This document shows positions 24,001 through 39,000 of a DNA stretch of 64,000 nt, piece after piece; the stretch's first letter is position 1; every line of letters starts with the position of its first letter. The stretch lies in NCBI GenBank assembly GCA_935421135.1, contig OW285187.1:23746429-23810428 (forward strand), read 5' to 3'. Made by a program: the position numbers and the translations under genes. This DNA comes from Bugulina stolonifera (Eukaryota > Bryozoa > Gymnolaemata > Cheilostomatida > Bugulidae). The notes beneath the pieces were generated by a model, which had not been told where the DNA came from, made no database searches, and saw only the letters and a program-made list of their open reading frames with translations.

Positions 24001-27000
24001 CAGGCTCTGTGACCTTGACCGCTGACCTCTCTAGCAGTCAGTACGCTGACCTCTCATCCTTCACTTTAAATGTCTCCGCAACTGACGACGGTTCGTGCTG
24101 TGAGCAAGGTATGATTATAGCAGTTTGTTACAATGGCTTATGGAGTTGTCCTATTCTTCACTTCCACCATCAACAGCAATCTGAAATGTACTTGTATTGA
24201 ACAGTGACTTTGTGAATTGCTGGTGGTTTACACCTACATAATTTCCTCTGTCCAACATCTGTGTCTTTATTGAAGAATAATATCCCAGTAGATGTGAAGC
24301 TTTGTGCTTTTCACTACGTACTGCTGTAAAATCTATGGTAGCAATTTTTAATGTGAATTTGATCGAATTTAAGATTATCTGTCTATATGTAACAAATTAG
24401 TGATTTTTTATTCCAATATGGTCCTAGCTTTCACTCACAGAGTATATATGTATAATATGTGTTATTGTTAGGTTCGAGTAACGTCAATACTGGGTACACA
24501 GCCGTAATTATAGAAATAGTTGGAAGGAATCACCCACCAGAGTTTCGCTTCTGTGACTCATATAATACATTAGCTAAAGCCTATGAGAACGCCGTTGGTG
24601 AATTCGTTGTTCAGGTACTAGTATATACAAACTTGTTATTTGAGCTTACGCTATCTTGCATGTATGTACATGTATATACTGTATGTTGTGGGTGTAGCAG
24701 AGGAATATGATGTTATGTACCACAACAAGACTAAACTGAGGTCGGTTTGCCTTGTACATGTTGATAGGGTGCTTACCATTGTTGTCATTCTTTTTGCTGC
24801 TTTAGTCTAAAAACAGTCATTCATTGATTAGAGTTTCAAATAATTTAAGCTACCTATAAATTGCCACTGTTATCTCTCAAATCCAAATAAAATATCTCTT
24901 CTGTTTCTGTGAGGCCTACGGGTCATTCCAACTCAATGAAGAACAGTTTATATTACATTTTCCTCAATTAGTGTCAAATTTGCAAGTTTTTGAAGCACTC
25001 ATGGGATTACGTTTTATTTATGCTACCTGAAATTCATGTTATATACATTCGTAATGGACACTTATTCTGTATGGTAGGTAAAGGCAGACGATATAGATGT
25101 AGGTCCATACGGTGAGGTGAGGTATAGCCTCATAGAGAGTGGTAACAAGCTGTTCAGAATAGATGAGGAGACCGGGAAGATCTGGACAGCCGTGTCTTCT
25201 ATTGATAGAGAGAAAACCAGTTCTATTCTTATAACAGTCAAAGCAGAGGATGGAGGTCAAAGCAAACTAACCGCCTTCTGCACTTTTACGTATGTTAGTG
25301 TAAAGTTGTGCAGTAGTAGTTAGTGTGGTAGTACAGTAGTAGTTAGTATGGTAGTACTAGCAGTAGTAGTTAGTGTGGTAGTACTAGGAGTAGTAGTTAG
25401 TGTGGTAGTACAGTAGTAGTTAGTATGGTAGTACTAGCAGTAGTAGTTAGTATGGTAGTACAGTAGTAATTAGTGTGGTAGTACAGTAGTAATTAGTGTG
25501 GTAGTACAGTAGTAATTAGTGTGGTAGTACAGTAGTAATTAGTGTGGTAGTACAGTAGTAGTTAGTGTGGTAGTACAGTAGTAGTTGGTGTGGTAGTACA
25601 GTAGTAATTAGTGTAGTAGTGCAGTAGTAGTTAGTGTGATAGTACAGTAGTAGTTAGTGTGTTAGTACTAAGAGTAGTAGTTAGTATGGTAGTACAGTAG
25701 TAGTTATTATGGTAGCACAGGTACAGTAGCAGTTAGTGTGTGGTACAACAGTAGTATTTGGTGTGGTAGACAGTAGTAGTTTGGAGCTAATGTGGGTGGG
25801 AGGGGCTATTTTCATTAATCGGGAATTTCGGATTAATATCCTAATTAAGTGAGTGCCCCCTGCTATTTGATTTCATTTAGTAATGCGTAGGTAGTGTTAC
25901 TACAAATAGACATTTGCCATATGCGTACTATACAGTATAATATTACATGTACTTTATATTAGATTATGTTATATTATATCATATTATATTACATTAGGTT
26001 GTGTTATATTATGCTATGTTATATCACGTTGTATTATATTTTATCATATTATATTATATTTTATCATATTATATTATATTGTATTATATTATAGCAGTAT
26101 ATTATTAAGACTTTCTCAATGCGATTTGCAGGATGCAGGTTTTAGACATCAATGACAATGATCCGTCACCAACCTTCCAGTCCTCACAGGATGCCGCTGC
26201 TAACGCCCCTCCCAATACTAGTATATATGACTTATTTGCTGTGGACCCAGACTTTGGTATTAATGGTACAACTGGTCTAACCTACTCGCTCACAGGCAAT
26301 GATCTCTTCTATATTGATGGACAGACATTGCGTAACAGGTAAATGCAATGTGTACAGTATTGAGCAGTAATAATGGAATCATACTTGAATACATCTTTCT
26401 CACCAACTAGATGCTAATATATACAGAAATAGTCGATGTTTATAGCCTCAAAAGAATATATTAAAAAAGTTCTTTGTAATTTTATGGAACTTTTTAAATT
26501 AGTTTCAGTTTGTCATAGTAAATAGCGATATATTCCCAAAACTTTCAATATCGATATATACATTGAATATCGTCAAAGCACTTAGGCCTATTTATAGCAT
26601 GCATCTCTTAGTTCATTGTCATTAAAAATTATAGCAGGAATGGAATGACCAGTGCAGCCCTCAACCTTGAGTCCATAATGCACAATATATGATTCTAGGA
26701 AATCTCTAACAACTGCGGACTCCAGTACACAAACAATGACCATCACAGTGACCGATGGTGGTGGACGCTCTACCAGTGTAGAGTTCAAGGTTTACATACG
26801 TCAGAACGCTTCACCACCAGTATTCACCAAGGTACCTGGACCAGGATTTCAAATCTTAGAAAATCTCACGGATGACACAATTATCGCCAGAATCAAGGTA
26901 AGGTTTTTTACTTAGTAAAGCAACAAGTAAAATAGTGTCACACACACTTAGTTGAAAATAAAAATGTTTGTGCAATGTGACCCTGTTACGTTGCTGTATA

Positions 27001-30000
27001 ACACTGTCACTGATGAGGCAGTGTGCTACATGTATATAGACTATGTACTTTTCAGTGTAGTTAAAAATTTCCTACTGTTTTATTTTCTGCAAAAATTGTG
27101 GTTGGTTAGGTAAATATTTCCTACAAATCTTCTTTTCCCACTACCACCAAACAACCTGGTGCTCTGTACTAATTCCAGCAGCAAATAAAGAACATTGGAC
27201 ATTAGTTTAGATGCTGTGTTGGTCTAGTGCTCTAAATCCTTCATGCCTTATAGAATATTATTTACATGTAGAATGTTTATTCTCTCTTCTCTTATTAGGC
27301 AGAGACATCCACAGGTGGTCCAGTAAACTACTACCTTGTACCTACCACTGCCCAAGGGGCTTTCTACATGATCACAGACAATCAAGAATGTAACAGAAAT
27401 AACGAGCTCTGTCTGGCTATCTATCACTCACAGAACCTGGATGCAGACGAGCTGAGATACTATAAACTAAGAGTTAGGGTGACGGTAAGTTATCTTCCCT
27501 CATATCCTTCACACAACAACTCTCTAGTTGTTAGCATTGCCATGATAGTATTATATTGATTGTATAAGAGTTATTGTTGTGGTATTATCAACAAAATTCT
27601 AGGGTTTACCATGGGCGTACTCTCTCTCCTATTACTACATGTTTGTGGCGATTTGATATGCTCCGAGTCTGAAAGCTCAAACTACCAATAACAAAGTCTA
27701 CACTAAGTTACCAGTAGCATTATACGTTAATTTAATTGTACTAATATCCATAGCTTTTACAACTTGCGTACAACAATAAGGTTCCGTCTCTGACCAATCA
27801 TAAGGTGAGTGAAGGATATTACTTGACTTTTATAGCCTCAGAGTGCAGGAAGTAACATTGTTGCCGAGGAAACCATAGACATAGAACTGATAGACGTTAA
27901 TGATAACATCCCAGTGTTTGAGAATATAGATGATAATGGGTACATCATTGGCTCTGTGGATGAGAACTCTACTGTTATCAACACTAAAGTAGTAGAACTG
28001 AAGGCTAACGACTCGGATATCACCCCAGAATATAAAACAGTGAGCCTTAGATAATAGTTCCTGGTTTTTAATACAAACATGTAAGACCTGCAATATATAA
28101 ATACAAGAGTATATTATATTAGTAAAATCTTGAATATATATGAAGTTGTATTATCATTTGTTTACCGTTGCATATTTTTATGTGTAATTGTACCTTTTGT
28201 AGCCTTTAATAAAGGATTATATCTCTTTCAGAAATACTATAGCTTGGAGCCAGGAAAGAATTCAGATATGTTTAGAGTAGACGGACAGACCGGTATTGTA
28301 TATGTAGATAAGAATATAATATTCGACAGAGAGGATGTTCCTCGGTATGTTATTAAGGTCAAGGCTACAGACGGCGCCCCTTCAGCTCGACCTCAGTCTA
28401 ACGGACAGCCAAATAGTCGTAAGTTTTATACAGACAAGTCTTTAAGCTGGCTCATTTATACAGTGACACTTCTCATAAGGTTGATCACTACTGTTAGATT
28501 GGTCACTACTGTTAGATTGGTCACTACTGTTAGACTGGTCACAGTATTTGCTAGATTTTAATTAAATATTTGTTACTTGGGACAAGAAAATAAGAAGCCA
28601 TTATTGCATCACCGTGTTTATTCATTGTTGTACTCTACATTCATGTTCTACCATGTGCACTGTATCTTTGTAGATGTAACAGCAGTACAGGTGAACGTTA
28701 ATGACATCAATGATAACCCTCCGTACTTCCCTAGAGACCAGTATGATGGGCAGGTAGAGGAGACGGCCCCTAAAGGAAGAAGGGTTATGAACATACGAGC
28801 TAGCGATGCAGATATTCAGAACAACTTCAAGTATATATTCATCAGTGGTAATGAGAATCAAGCCTTTGAGATAGCGGATACTGGAGATGTGCTTGTATTC
28901 GATTCCGGTCGACTTGATTATGAACGCAAAAAGGTAGCTTAAAAATAGTTTAAATGATATCTTACTAACAAGCTACTGACTTATTGGCTATATACACTGT
29001 CGTTTATGCAGACATATTTTAAAATTTCACCTGTTCACTTGGTCACCTATTCTGATATCATAGAATCATGATGTCGTGTTACTGTGATGTCATAGCATTA
29101 TGATGTCGTGTTACTGTGATATCATAGCATTATGATGTCGTGTAACTGTGATGTCATAGCATTATGATTTTGTGTTACTGTGATGTCATAGTATTATGAT
29201 GTCGTGTTACTGTGATGTCATAGTACGCCATATACATCTGTGCATTATACTATCTAGGTGTATAACATGGTGGTTGAAGTGAGTGATGGTAGGTTCCAAG
29301 CCAGAACTAATGTACACATAAAGTTACTGGATATGAATGACAATGTACCAGAGTTTACACAGAGAGTCTATACAGTTACTAATGTAGTTGAGGAAGATCC
29401 TACTATATCTACTTCTAACAGACTACCTATTGTCAAGGTAGGGTATGCGGGCACCCCACCCCCGCCCCCATCTTTGCTGTAACTTATGTAACTGGTCAAT
29501 ATTATAGACATGAGCAATTGTATATACATGTGCATGAAGTCATTCTAATGGTACATAGCTAAGATATTCACAAACTATAAAAAAGAATAGAGATACCCCA
29601 TGCATTGTGTATAATATGTACATGAGCCCTCACAGCTATTCCACTTGTTCGCAGGTTAAAGCTACTGACGCCGATGTTGACAGGCCTAACAATATTACGT
29701 ATGATATAAGTGGAGCTCTGAGTGATAGATTTCACATAAACCCCACATCAGGTATGTCCCTGTATCATGACACAACTCTGTACAACTTGTAGTATTACTG
29801 TATAGTGTAATGTGTCTGTCTCAGTATCATTGTTTGCCTTCACTGGTTACTATAATATAATTTCTAACCACTTGCCCAATGTCTGTTTTGCAGATATTTC
29901 TCACAGTTTTTTAATAAGTAAAATTGGCTGTACAAGTTTATTGCATTTTCTCACTTATTGTAATACAGTTACTGTTGTGTCAGGGAAGCCAAGGACCTGG

Positions 30001-33000
30001 TGATGTATGTTACTATAGCACTATAACCAGATTCACACAAGTACATCACTCACTTGTGGCTTTGGGTATTGCCAATGTCTAGTTATTACTTCCAATGACC
30101 ATATAAGGAAAAGACAGCTTTGTTGTTCGTTTCACTAATTCTATACCGAAAGTCTGAGATTTATACAAGAGTGGAAGGCTATATATTATTTATATAATTA
30201 TTATAATAGTATAATAATGTTGTCTTCTCTTAGATTATGGTCATTGCTGCTTATGTAATACATCCAACAAAATATTCATTTATATGATGTACACTCTCGA
30301 AAGGGCAGCATTTCTCTTTCCTGATTACTTTTCCACTCTGATAACCACGCTAAATAAAATACATACATGATACATGCAGGTATAATCTACTTGGAAATTA
30401 TCTACTCATTACAGTTCTCTGCATTAAATACACTGCTAATTCTTCCTCTGCTTTATTAATGGGATCTACATTTAACACAGTCAGATGACCTGCAGCCGTT
30501 TCACTGGCCACGTATTCCCCCATAGTGTATGTACTGTATGTGCAGGTACTCTCTATTTATTGTAGGTCAGGTGTACCTAGTTAAGTCCTTAGACCGAGAT
30601 CTTCAATCTCACTGGGATGTTAATGTGCTGGCGTACGATGAGCCCAACACCCCCACCACACGTATAGGATACGCTATTATATCAGTCGTACCTATAGATA
30701 TAAATGACAATGACCCTGTGTTTAGAGAAGACTCTCTCAGTGTAACCATTCCAGAGGATGTGGAAATAGGTATTCCCTTCTATCCATCTACCTTATCTGT
30801 ATATTACATGGGCAGTTGTTATTTCACATCATTGCTAAATGAGAGACTATACAATGCATTTAGCGTGCTAGAAATCATTGCAGTTATTACTTTAGCGCAT
30901 GTAAGGTAATTTTTATAACTTTTCGAATAGTAGAATTACCATTTAAATCAATACACTCTTATGCACTGCTTTCCTTCTATGTTTTGTAAAGTGTGATGAA
31001 ATGGTTTACTTATATTCATTCAGGAAGACAGATATTAACAGTAAGAGCTGACGACAGGGATGAGGGGAAGAACAGTGCCATCAAGTTCCTCTTCAAACCT
31101 TCATCAGTTCAGCCTTCTGACTTCCCTGCTCAAGGTTACCCGTACTTCTCTATAGACTCGACAGGCGTAGTCAAAACTTTGGCTACTTTTGACAGGGAGA
31201 CGGTGGACAAGTACACGCTGGAAGTTGTCGCACACGATGAGGGAACACCTTCACAGAGATCGAGTGAGTAGATTACCACAATGTTGGTTATATATCGTAA
31301 TGTTGGTTATACATGTATATCACAATATTGGTTGTATATTAGTACGCACTAACCATGTGTCGTTGACCTCTATCCAGTGTCTGTCGTTTATCAATTCATA
31401 CTGGTTTACTAGTCTAAAAGTGAAATTAAACATATGGTTGTAAGTCACTCATTTTTATAGCGTACAGTCATTGAAATACTAGTTCTTTGATATCCAATTA
31501 AACTGAGCGGGATTATCATCGTCAATCAAAGACTAGTATGCCTTATCACGTAAATCTTGTTTATCTTGCGCTGTTACATTACGTCTACCGTGATTCATCC
31601 CATTGTAATATTACACCATTACATTTTTAGCAACTGGAACAGTCACTGTATTTATTGGAGATGTGAATGATAATGCTCCAGAGTTTGTCCCTGACCTTTA
31701 TCAAAGACGAGTATCCGAACTATCAGGACCTCAGTCTTTCATAGTCAAAGTGATAGTAAAAGACCGGGATAGTGATGCAGTCTTTGCTTTTGTACTGGAT
31801 GAGCAGGCACTGAAAAACTTCAGCATAGACAGCCAGGGGAATATCTTCATCCGTGACCAGCAGGTACATATATGTATTTTCAGCATATTATATTGTATCA
31901 TATATTATATTACATTTGTACTATTTTCATACTGCATGTATATTATATTACATCTTATTATACATGTACATGTATATACATGTATAATTGTGTTACATGT
32001 GTTATATACATGTTTTGTAAAATAAAGTAGATAGGTTTGTGGGAGTAAATGATATTTGATGCGATGCATACACTCATCGTGTATAACTACAACGTACACA
32101 GGGAGGGGCATAGCGATGCCTGTACATGCTGTTTGTTTTCCATGATTGTAGAGACTTGACTTTGAACACTTCTATGAGAAAAACTTAGTTCCTCAGATGA
32201 ATATAACAGTAACAGTTGATGACGGGGAGTTCAAGGATACTGCTGTAGTTAGAATCACTGGTGAGTGACTACCTTGTCTAGATGTAGCGAGTAAGTGGCT
32301 CATCATGGTATGACCTATGTTACATGGAGTACACTGTATATGACCTACTTTCTATTACCCTGCACTGTATGATACTTACAGTGGTGGATGAGAATGATGA
32401 GACCCCCATATTTGATCCAGACACAGTGAATGAGGAGCTTTTAGAGGACGTAGCCATAGGTACTTCTGTCCACACGTTTACAGCTACTGACAGGGACGCC
32501 ACCAGTACGCCCCGCAACAGTGAAATAGAGTGCGTAATCATAAAGTATACAATCATATCTTTATTGTCAAGTATTTTATGATTTTCATTCGATCTATACT
32601 ATACACAGGCACTATCTCCCTGCTTACAAATTGGTATATCTGTATTTTCTTAACCTTTTGACAACTCTATTGGGATATTATTGTCTAATATAACGACTCA
32701 ATGGAGATATCATTGTGTAACGTAGCACTTTTGTCAGATAAACCACCTGGTAGTGCATATATTTTATCGAATAGTCATGGTTGCTATGTCTCAGGTATTT
32801 AATAAGTCGGACCCTGGATTCAGACTATGACAGATATTTCCAAATAGACAGTTCAACGGGAGAAGTAAAGACCCAGAAGTCTCTGGACAGAGAGACATTA
32901 GCGACACACACCGTGAAGATATTAGCCATTGATAACGGTACGTTCACATCCTCTTCATTACAACATGATCACGTGACTCTATTCACTGTTCAATTATACT

Positions 33001-36000
33001 ACCCTCTCTCACTCATACGTGGCTGTAGTACTAGTGTAGCAATTCAGAGTTATTCTCTCGTGTCATTAACTGACATGTGCAGACAATTTCTAAATGTTGT
33101 TAGATGATTACGTATACATTGTAGTTTAAACTCTACTTGCAGGGTTTCCACACAGGCGTACTGGCACAGCGACGCTTATAGTTGTGCTCAAAGACATTAA
33201 CGATAATGGTCCAAGGCTAGTCGAGCCTGTGGTCTATATAGAGGAGAACATGCCTGTTGGATCTCACACTAGACCTCGAGAGATTCTAGCTGTAGATGAT
33301 GACGATAACAAAATAGGGCATGGACCTCCCTTTCGTATGCTCCCTACTAATGGTTCACAGTCTAACCCTTACCTTGAATTCATATTCCATGAAGGTGTGT
33401 ATACATATCTGCATGTCTATGTAAGTTGTGTGATACACTACTGCTGACAAAAATCATTGTACAATGTATATCTCTTATTTTTAGTGCATTGTATTTTATA
33501 TCGTAAGTCTTAATACACTCATGTCCACATTTACTGCTACGTGTATATATAAACACACCAGTGACTTGCTGCCAGTTTTATACGCTGCCCAGTGAGTCAT
33601 ATACCTTATGTATACCAAGACTACCTTGTAGATGTACAGTGTATATGGTTTATACTGTAAATGGAGCTCCAGATTGTATTAATTGGCTGAGCTAGTAGTT
33701 ATGATGTGCTATTTTGAAAATACTTGTAAAGTGGTTGTTATTTTGTCTCATGTTTTCGTATTTCAATCAATTTCCAGATTGGGACATTCCGGAAGGGTTA
33801 ACGGTGGCCAATGGGGCTGGTGAGGTGCAGACTAAGACTATCCTGGATAGAGAGGCCTCACAAGGTGCCGAAATAGACTTCTACTTGCAGTTGTTTGACA
33901 AACAGAACATGAGTGACGTGAGACTGCTGACGGTGGTGGTAGCTGATGAGGATGATAACCCTCCGTCTCCTGGCCACAGGGACGCTCTGGTCTACAACTA
34001 TAAAGGTGAGCGTTGGTCCTCAGTGATGTAAGAATCAAGGCTAATATGTCTTCAGATATATGCAATACTTGTAGTTGATACTAGTCCTTTGTTGCATTCA
34101 TATTTGTACATGTATGTTATAATTGAATTATATATTGACAGTTAACATTTACTATCTTTGTTCACAATCTATCGAAGCTTCGCATAGTATTATTATATCA
34201 TGTGATTGAACTTGCACCTACATTATTTATTAGACATGCTAAATTGATTTGTGTATTATATCATGAATAGCATGGGAAAGTAAGTAGTTTATATCACAAT
34301 CTAGTGTGTTCTAGCAGCTAGCTTGCTAAACATTTTATATACCTTTATGATTTCTGCATTGCTTAGAAAGACATTTATGATACTACACACTATTTATGTA
34401 AACTACAGCGTATGAATATGTAATGGTCAGCCCATTTGTTTGAGTGCACTAATATTCTTTATAATAGCTTCTCTCATATTGTGCTGCTGTTTGTATGCTA
34501 ACGTTTACACCAACTGGCAGTTGGCAACTGCCTAATATTGCACATAATATATACTATACTACTGGATACATATACTGTAGGTGAACACCAGGTGACAGTA
34601 TATTATACTGTACACATGTACTGTACGTTGGTCAATACAGGTGGTAGTATATACTGTATACATATACTGTAGGTGAATATCAGGTGATAGTACATACTGT
34701 ATACATATGCTGTAGGTGAATACCAAACGGTAGAGATAGGAGACTGCTATGCTGAGGATGCAGATGACTGGGATAAACCGTATAAAACATACGATAAGGT
34801 TGGAGAGTGGAACCCAAGCTTTAGGTTAGCTACTGTTACTAGTAATCTAGTATGTCCTGCTTCACTCAATATATGAATCAGTGTCTGTTGTTTCAAGGGT
34901 GTCGGAGGGATTGGTTTGCCTCACCTGTTAGAGTTCTACAATTACTTCTGTGGTGCCTATCACTAGTCAGATGAAATGAATAATTACACAAATAATTTAA
35001 GGCCCATGATACATATATAATGCAAGCCAGGTCCAATAAATAGCTCTGATTTTAGCCATAACTTTGGAGAGATTTATTCATACGATCAAAACCATCTCAT
35101 AATGTAATTTCCAACTGGAGTAGTGCTATCTTTGTTTAGAATTTAGATATTACGTATAGTGTGTGTATACAATATTATTAATATCATATCATATGTGCTA
35201 TTGTAGCATTGACTCTAACTCGGGGATGATATCTGTTAACTTGAGAGAGCTGCCCTCTGGTGTGTACGAATTCAAATGCAAGGTCATAGACAACTACATC
35301 AAGGACACTACTTGTGCATTTAACTGCAATGAAGCGGGTGGGTCTACTGAACAGATAGAGGTGTGTAAGGATGCGTGTAGGGTGAAGGCAGAGGCTATTT
35401 CAACTGTTAAAGCTTCCATAAAGACTATTGATGAAGCTCCTGTGTGGAATGGTGCCTCCATTAGACTAAAAGGTAAGTGCAACTTGTAACACGTATGTGT
35501 GATGTAGTATATCACAAACACGTACAGGTGCACACAGTTTCTGAATTACCAAGACTTACCTCAATACATAAATGGATCTTCACATTTTAGGCACAGCTTT
35601 AGAGTTTGTGCAACCTGACTCCAGTGGCAAGAGTTCCTATGACATCTTCATTGCACGCATGGCTCAGTCATTGGATACTGATGCTGATTATATTGATGTC
35701 TTCTCTGTGCTGGACTCAAAGACCCCGGGCTATGTTGATGTGCGGTATACAGCTCATGGGAGTCCATATTATAACACATCTACCCTTTTGGGAGCAGTCC
35801 TGGATGACACCGGTGTAAGTGTTAGTTAGGATTCATATGTACACTATATTATACATGTATATAACTTTTGCAAACAGTTTGGTGGGGGGAGTAAAATATA
35901 TTTTGCTGTCAACACTTGTATGTATTTCTAGTCTATTGCATTATACTTTATATCTTCAATAATATCAGCACTTATTATTCTGCTCTGTACAGCTGGGCCA

Positions 36001-39000
36001 GGCCCTGGGTATGACTGTAGCCCAAGTTCCTGTCAACGAGTGTCTGAAGGAGGTTTGTGAGGGTGGCTGTACTAACACCCTTGTCATAGCCGACTCACCT
36101 ACCTTGGTCAATGCTAATGGGAGCTCACTTCTTGGTATCACTACTGTGGTAGAGGCTGTGTGTAGTTGTGATGTAGATGATGGCTCTAATGACCTGTACT
36201 GTACCCCAGACAGCTGTCTCAATGGTGGTGTCTGTATATACAACAAGGATAGCCGTACTACCAGGTACAGTAACCTACTTGCTACACTGTTTTATTCTCT
36301 AATCAACTCTCCGTTGTTATTCTACGGTACCTTAGTGTACAGATTTATACTCACATTACATAGTGTAATAATCAACTGTGTAACGACTACTTTTTGATAA
36401 AGGAAGTATGCATGTCATATTATCCCTGACTCATTTGCCAAACCAACTATTTACTGTTTGGTTGGCTGCATGTGTTCGAAAAATGATGGTAAAGGTTATT
36501 TAACATGCACTAACAATGGCAAATACCTCATTCTGCCAACTGGAGTCGTTGCAGAGATACATGATCATCAGTGTTATCCACTCATACACGTAAATGTGTA
36601 TACATGCTAACTACTCTCATCTCAGGCGTTACTCACTCACACACTGTATATATATATTATATTATACTAACAGCTGTAAGTGCTCCAAGTCATTTGATGG
36701 TCCAAGATGTCAGCAGCTGAGACACAGCTTTACAGGCAAAGGTTGGGCCCAGTATAAGACTCTGTCTCAGTGTGGTAATGGTACGACCAGCATTGAGGTG
36801 ATTACCACCCAATCCAATGGTCTCATACTCTACAATGGACCTCGCACTGATCCAGGTATGGGTACCGGTTTATTCTCTCTGGTATAACAGATGGGGGGAT
36901 GATATTCCATAGCTAGCCTGGTGGTTTATTTGTGACTTTTAAGATTGTACTCACAAGTTGAACAGCTACACTTAAATGGGCTTTATCAAATTTTTATGAC
37001 ATCAAGGATCACTCTCTAACTTTTAGTTAATCTTTAAATATTTCTGCACCTATACCAATATTTACGCTGTTAATATATAAACAGGAAGTGGTGCTGATGC
37101 CGTAACAGACTACCTGGCCATCACTGTGTCCAATGGTAAGCCAGTCGTTTATATCAACTACGGTACAGGTCATGTGATGCTCTCTGTGAACAAAGTCATC
37201 AATGACGGAGCATGGCATAAGCTAGAGCTCACCAAAGTCGACAGGGTAGGCTTATTATTAACATGTGTAAAATATAATCACTATCTGCATGTAATATATT
37301 GTATGTACTCACATTTCTGTGCATTTGTGTATTGTTGGAGGGATTATCTATAGTTTGATTATTTTTTGTTATTAGCATAATGCTAAGTGTTAGCCAAATG
37401 TCTGTCACAAGGGTTGATCTGTTCTGATACTCTGAATATCCCTGTCATACTCTCTATAGCTAACAACTGATATATAGTTTTTAATCAGTGTTTTCACACA
37501 CTTTCTGTGGTTTACATGCAGATATTTCGTCAGGTGAACCAAGATGACATTGTGTTAACTATCAGTTTGCATACCCATACCTAACCTATACACCGTTGTA
37601 TTGGTACCCGACCTGCAGTGTACAGCCATGTACTATACTAGTAGCAGTGCTCGTAATTTCAGAAAATTGTATTACAGCAATAGAAGTACATGTGCATGTA
37701 CATATAATGTGCATTGTGTGTGGTTGTTGTTCTACCATCATCACTGTATTGTGCAGTACTATTACTTGTACTATTCTGCTGCCAATGGTAGTGAGGTAGC
37801 TGTTATATAAAGAGTTTTAGTAGATTTCCATCTTCATTGCAGAGTGTTACACTGACGGTAGACGACTGCAAAGGGGGTGTGGTACCAGAAGTGGACACGA
37901 GTGATGTGAATAACAGTAGAGACACATGTCAGGATACTCAGCCCACACCTGGTGAGAATCGCTTCCTCAATGTAGCTACTCTACTTGAACTGGGAGGTAG
38001 ACAGAACAGTGATAGCGTCTGGTGGCCGAGTGAAGTGCCCTCTGCTGGTCGAAAAAACTATGATGGTTGTGTCAGCAATCTTAAACATAATGGAGAGGTT
38101 TGTTCTGTTTTAATCACATCTTATTTCTTATTTATGGAGTTTTCTGCTATTATCTATGACTGGGTTTATAAGTTCTAACGGTGTACATATCTAAGTGTTA
38201 ATCTTATTTATGCTTTTTATCTTGTGATAAGTTAAGGATTGGAAACATGTAAATTCACTGAGTTGTAGTGCCATCCTTGACATTTCGTGGCTTTGCATTG
38301 CATTTACGTGAATATATAGGATAGATATCGCATATAGATATCACGACATACATCGGACATAGTACCATAACACATTCTCATTGCTTTACAATAATGATTT
38401 TAGCTGTATGACCTACATATTGGGGCAGTGGGTAGACACTCTAACACAGATGATGGGTGTCCTCGGGAAGATAAAGCCTGTACTGCGTGTGGAGATAATG
38501 GTATATGTAAGGGACGTCTAGATGGTACGTACTCATGCGAGTGTAAACCAGGGTGGAGAGGCAAAGACTGCAGCACCAGTAAGTTGTTTTCTAGTGTGTT
38601 CTTCTATAGTTTAATACAATCATGCATTAACCAACCTGCACTGTTAAAGTCCGTGCACTGTTATGATTCCATTATATCTCTCCATGTACATGTATATCTG
38701 TCTACAGAAACGGAATACATGGATTTCTCCACCAACAGTTACGTTGAATGGCAGATGTCATCTCTGTGTAAAGGTAGTACCCAGTGTTTGAAGGAGAGCT
38801 ATGAGAATCATATACGCTTGTCTTTCCGTTCTCGAGATAAGGATAACAATGGTCTACTGCTGTACGTACAGGGCAGTCTGGACGGTGAATACATCAAACT
38901 ACAGGTATGTCGACCTACTGCTTGCATACACGCAGGCAGCAAATTATGTTGTTATATGAATGTGCGTATGTGTGCAATGTGTGATTACTAGTGCTCCAGA

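Larger units (their letters stand above)
18485..35472 (+). other. Cadherin ectodomain: about 15-16 EC repeats
   Basis: After the furin-type RRRR site come repeated cadherin units, recognised by calcium-linker motifs at their ends. Clear ones are [78 protein letters not shown] and [18 protein letters not shown] motifs recur within repeats. Some linkers are degenerate ([27 protein letters not shown]), so those junctions probably bind less calcium. The first repeat lacks the Trp2 of vertebrate type I/II cadherins, as expected for non-chordate type III cadherins. Confidence 0.85.
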
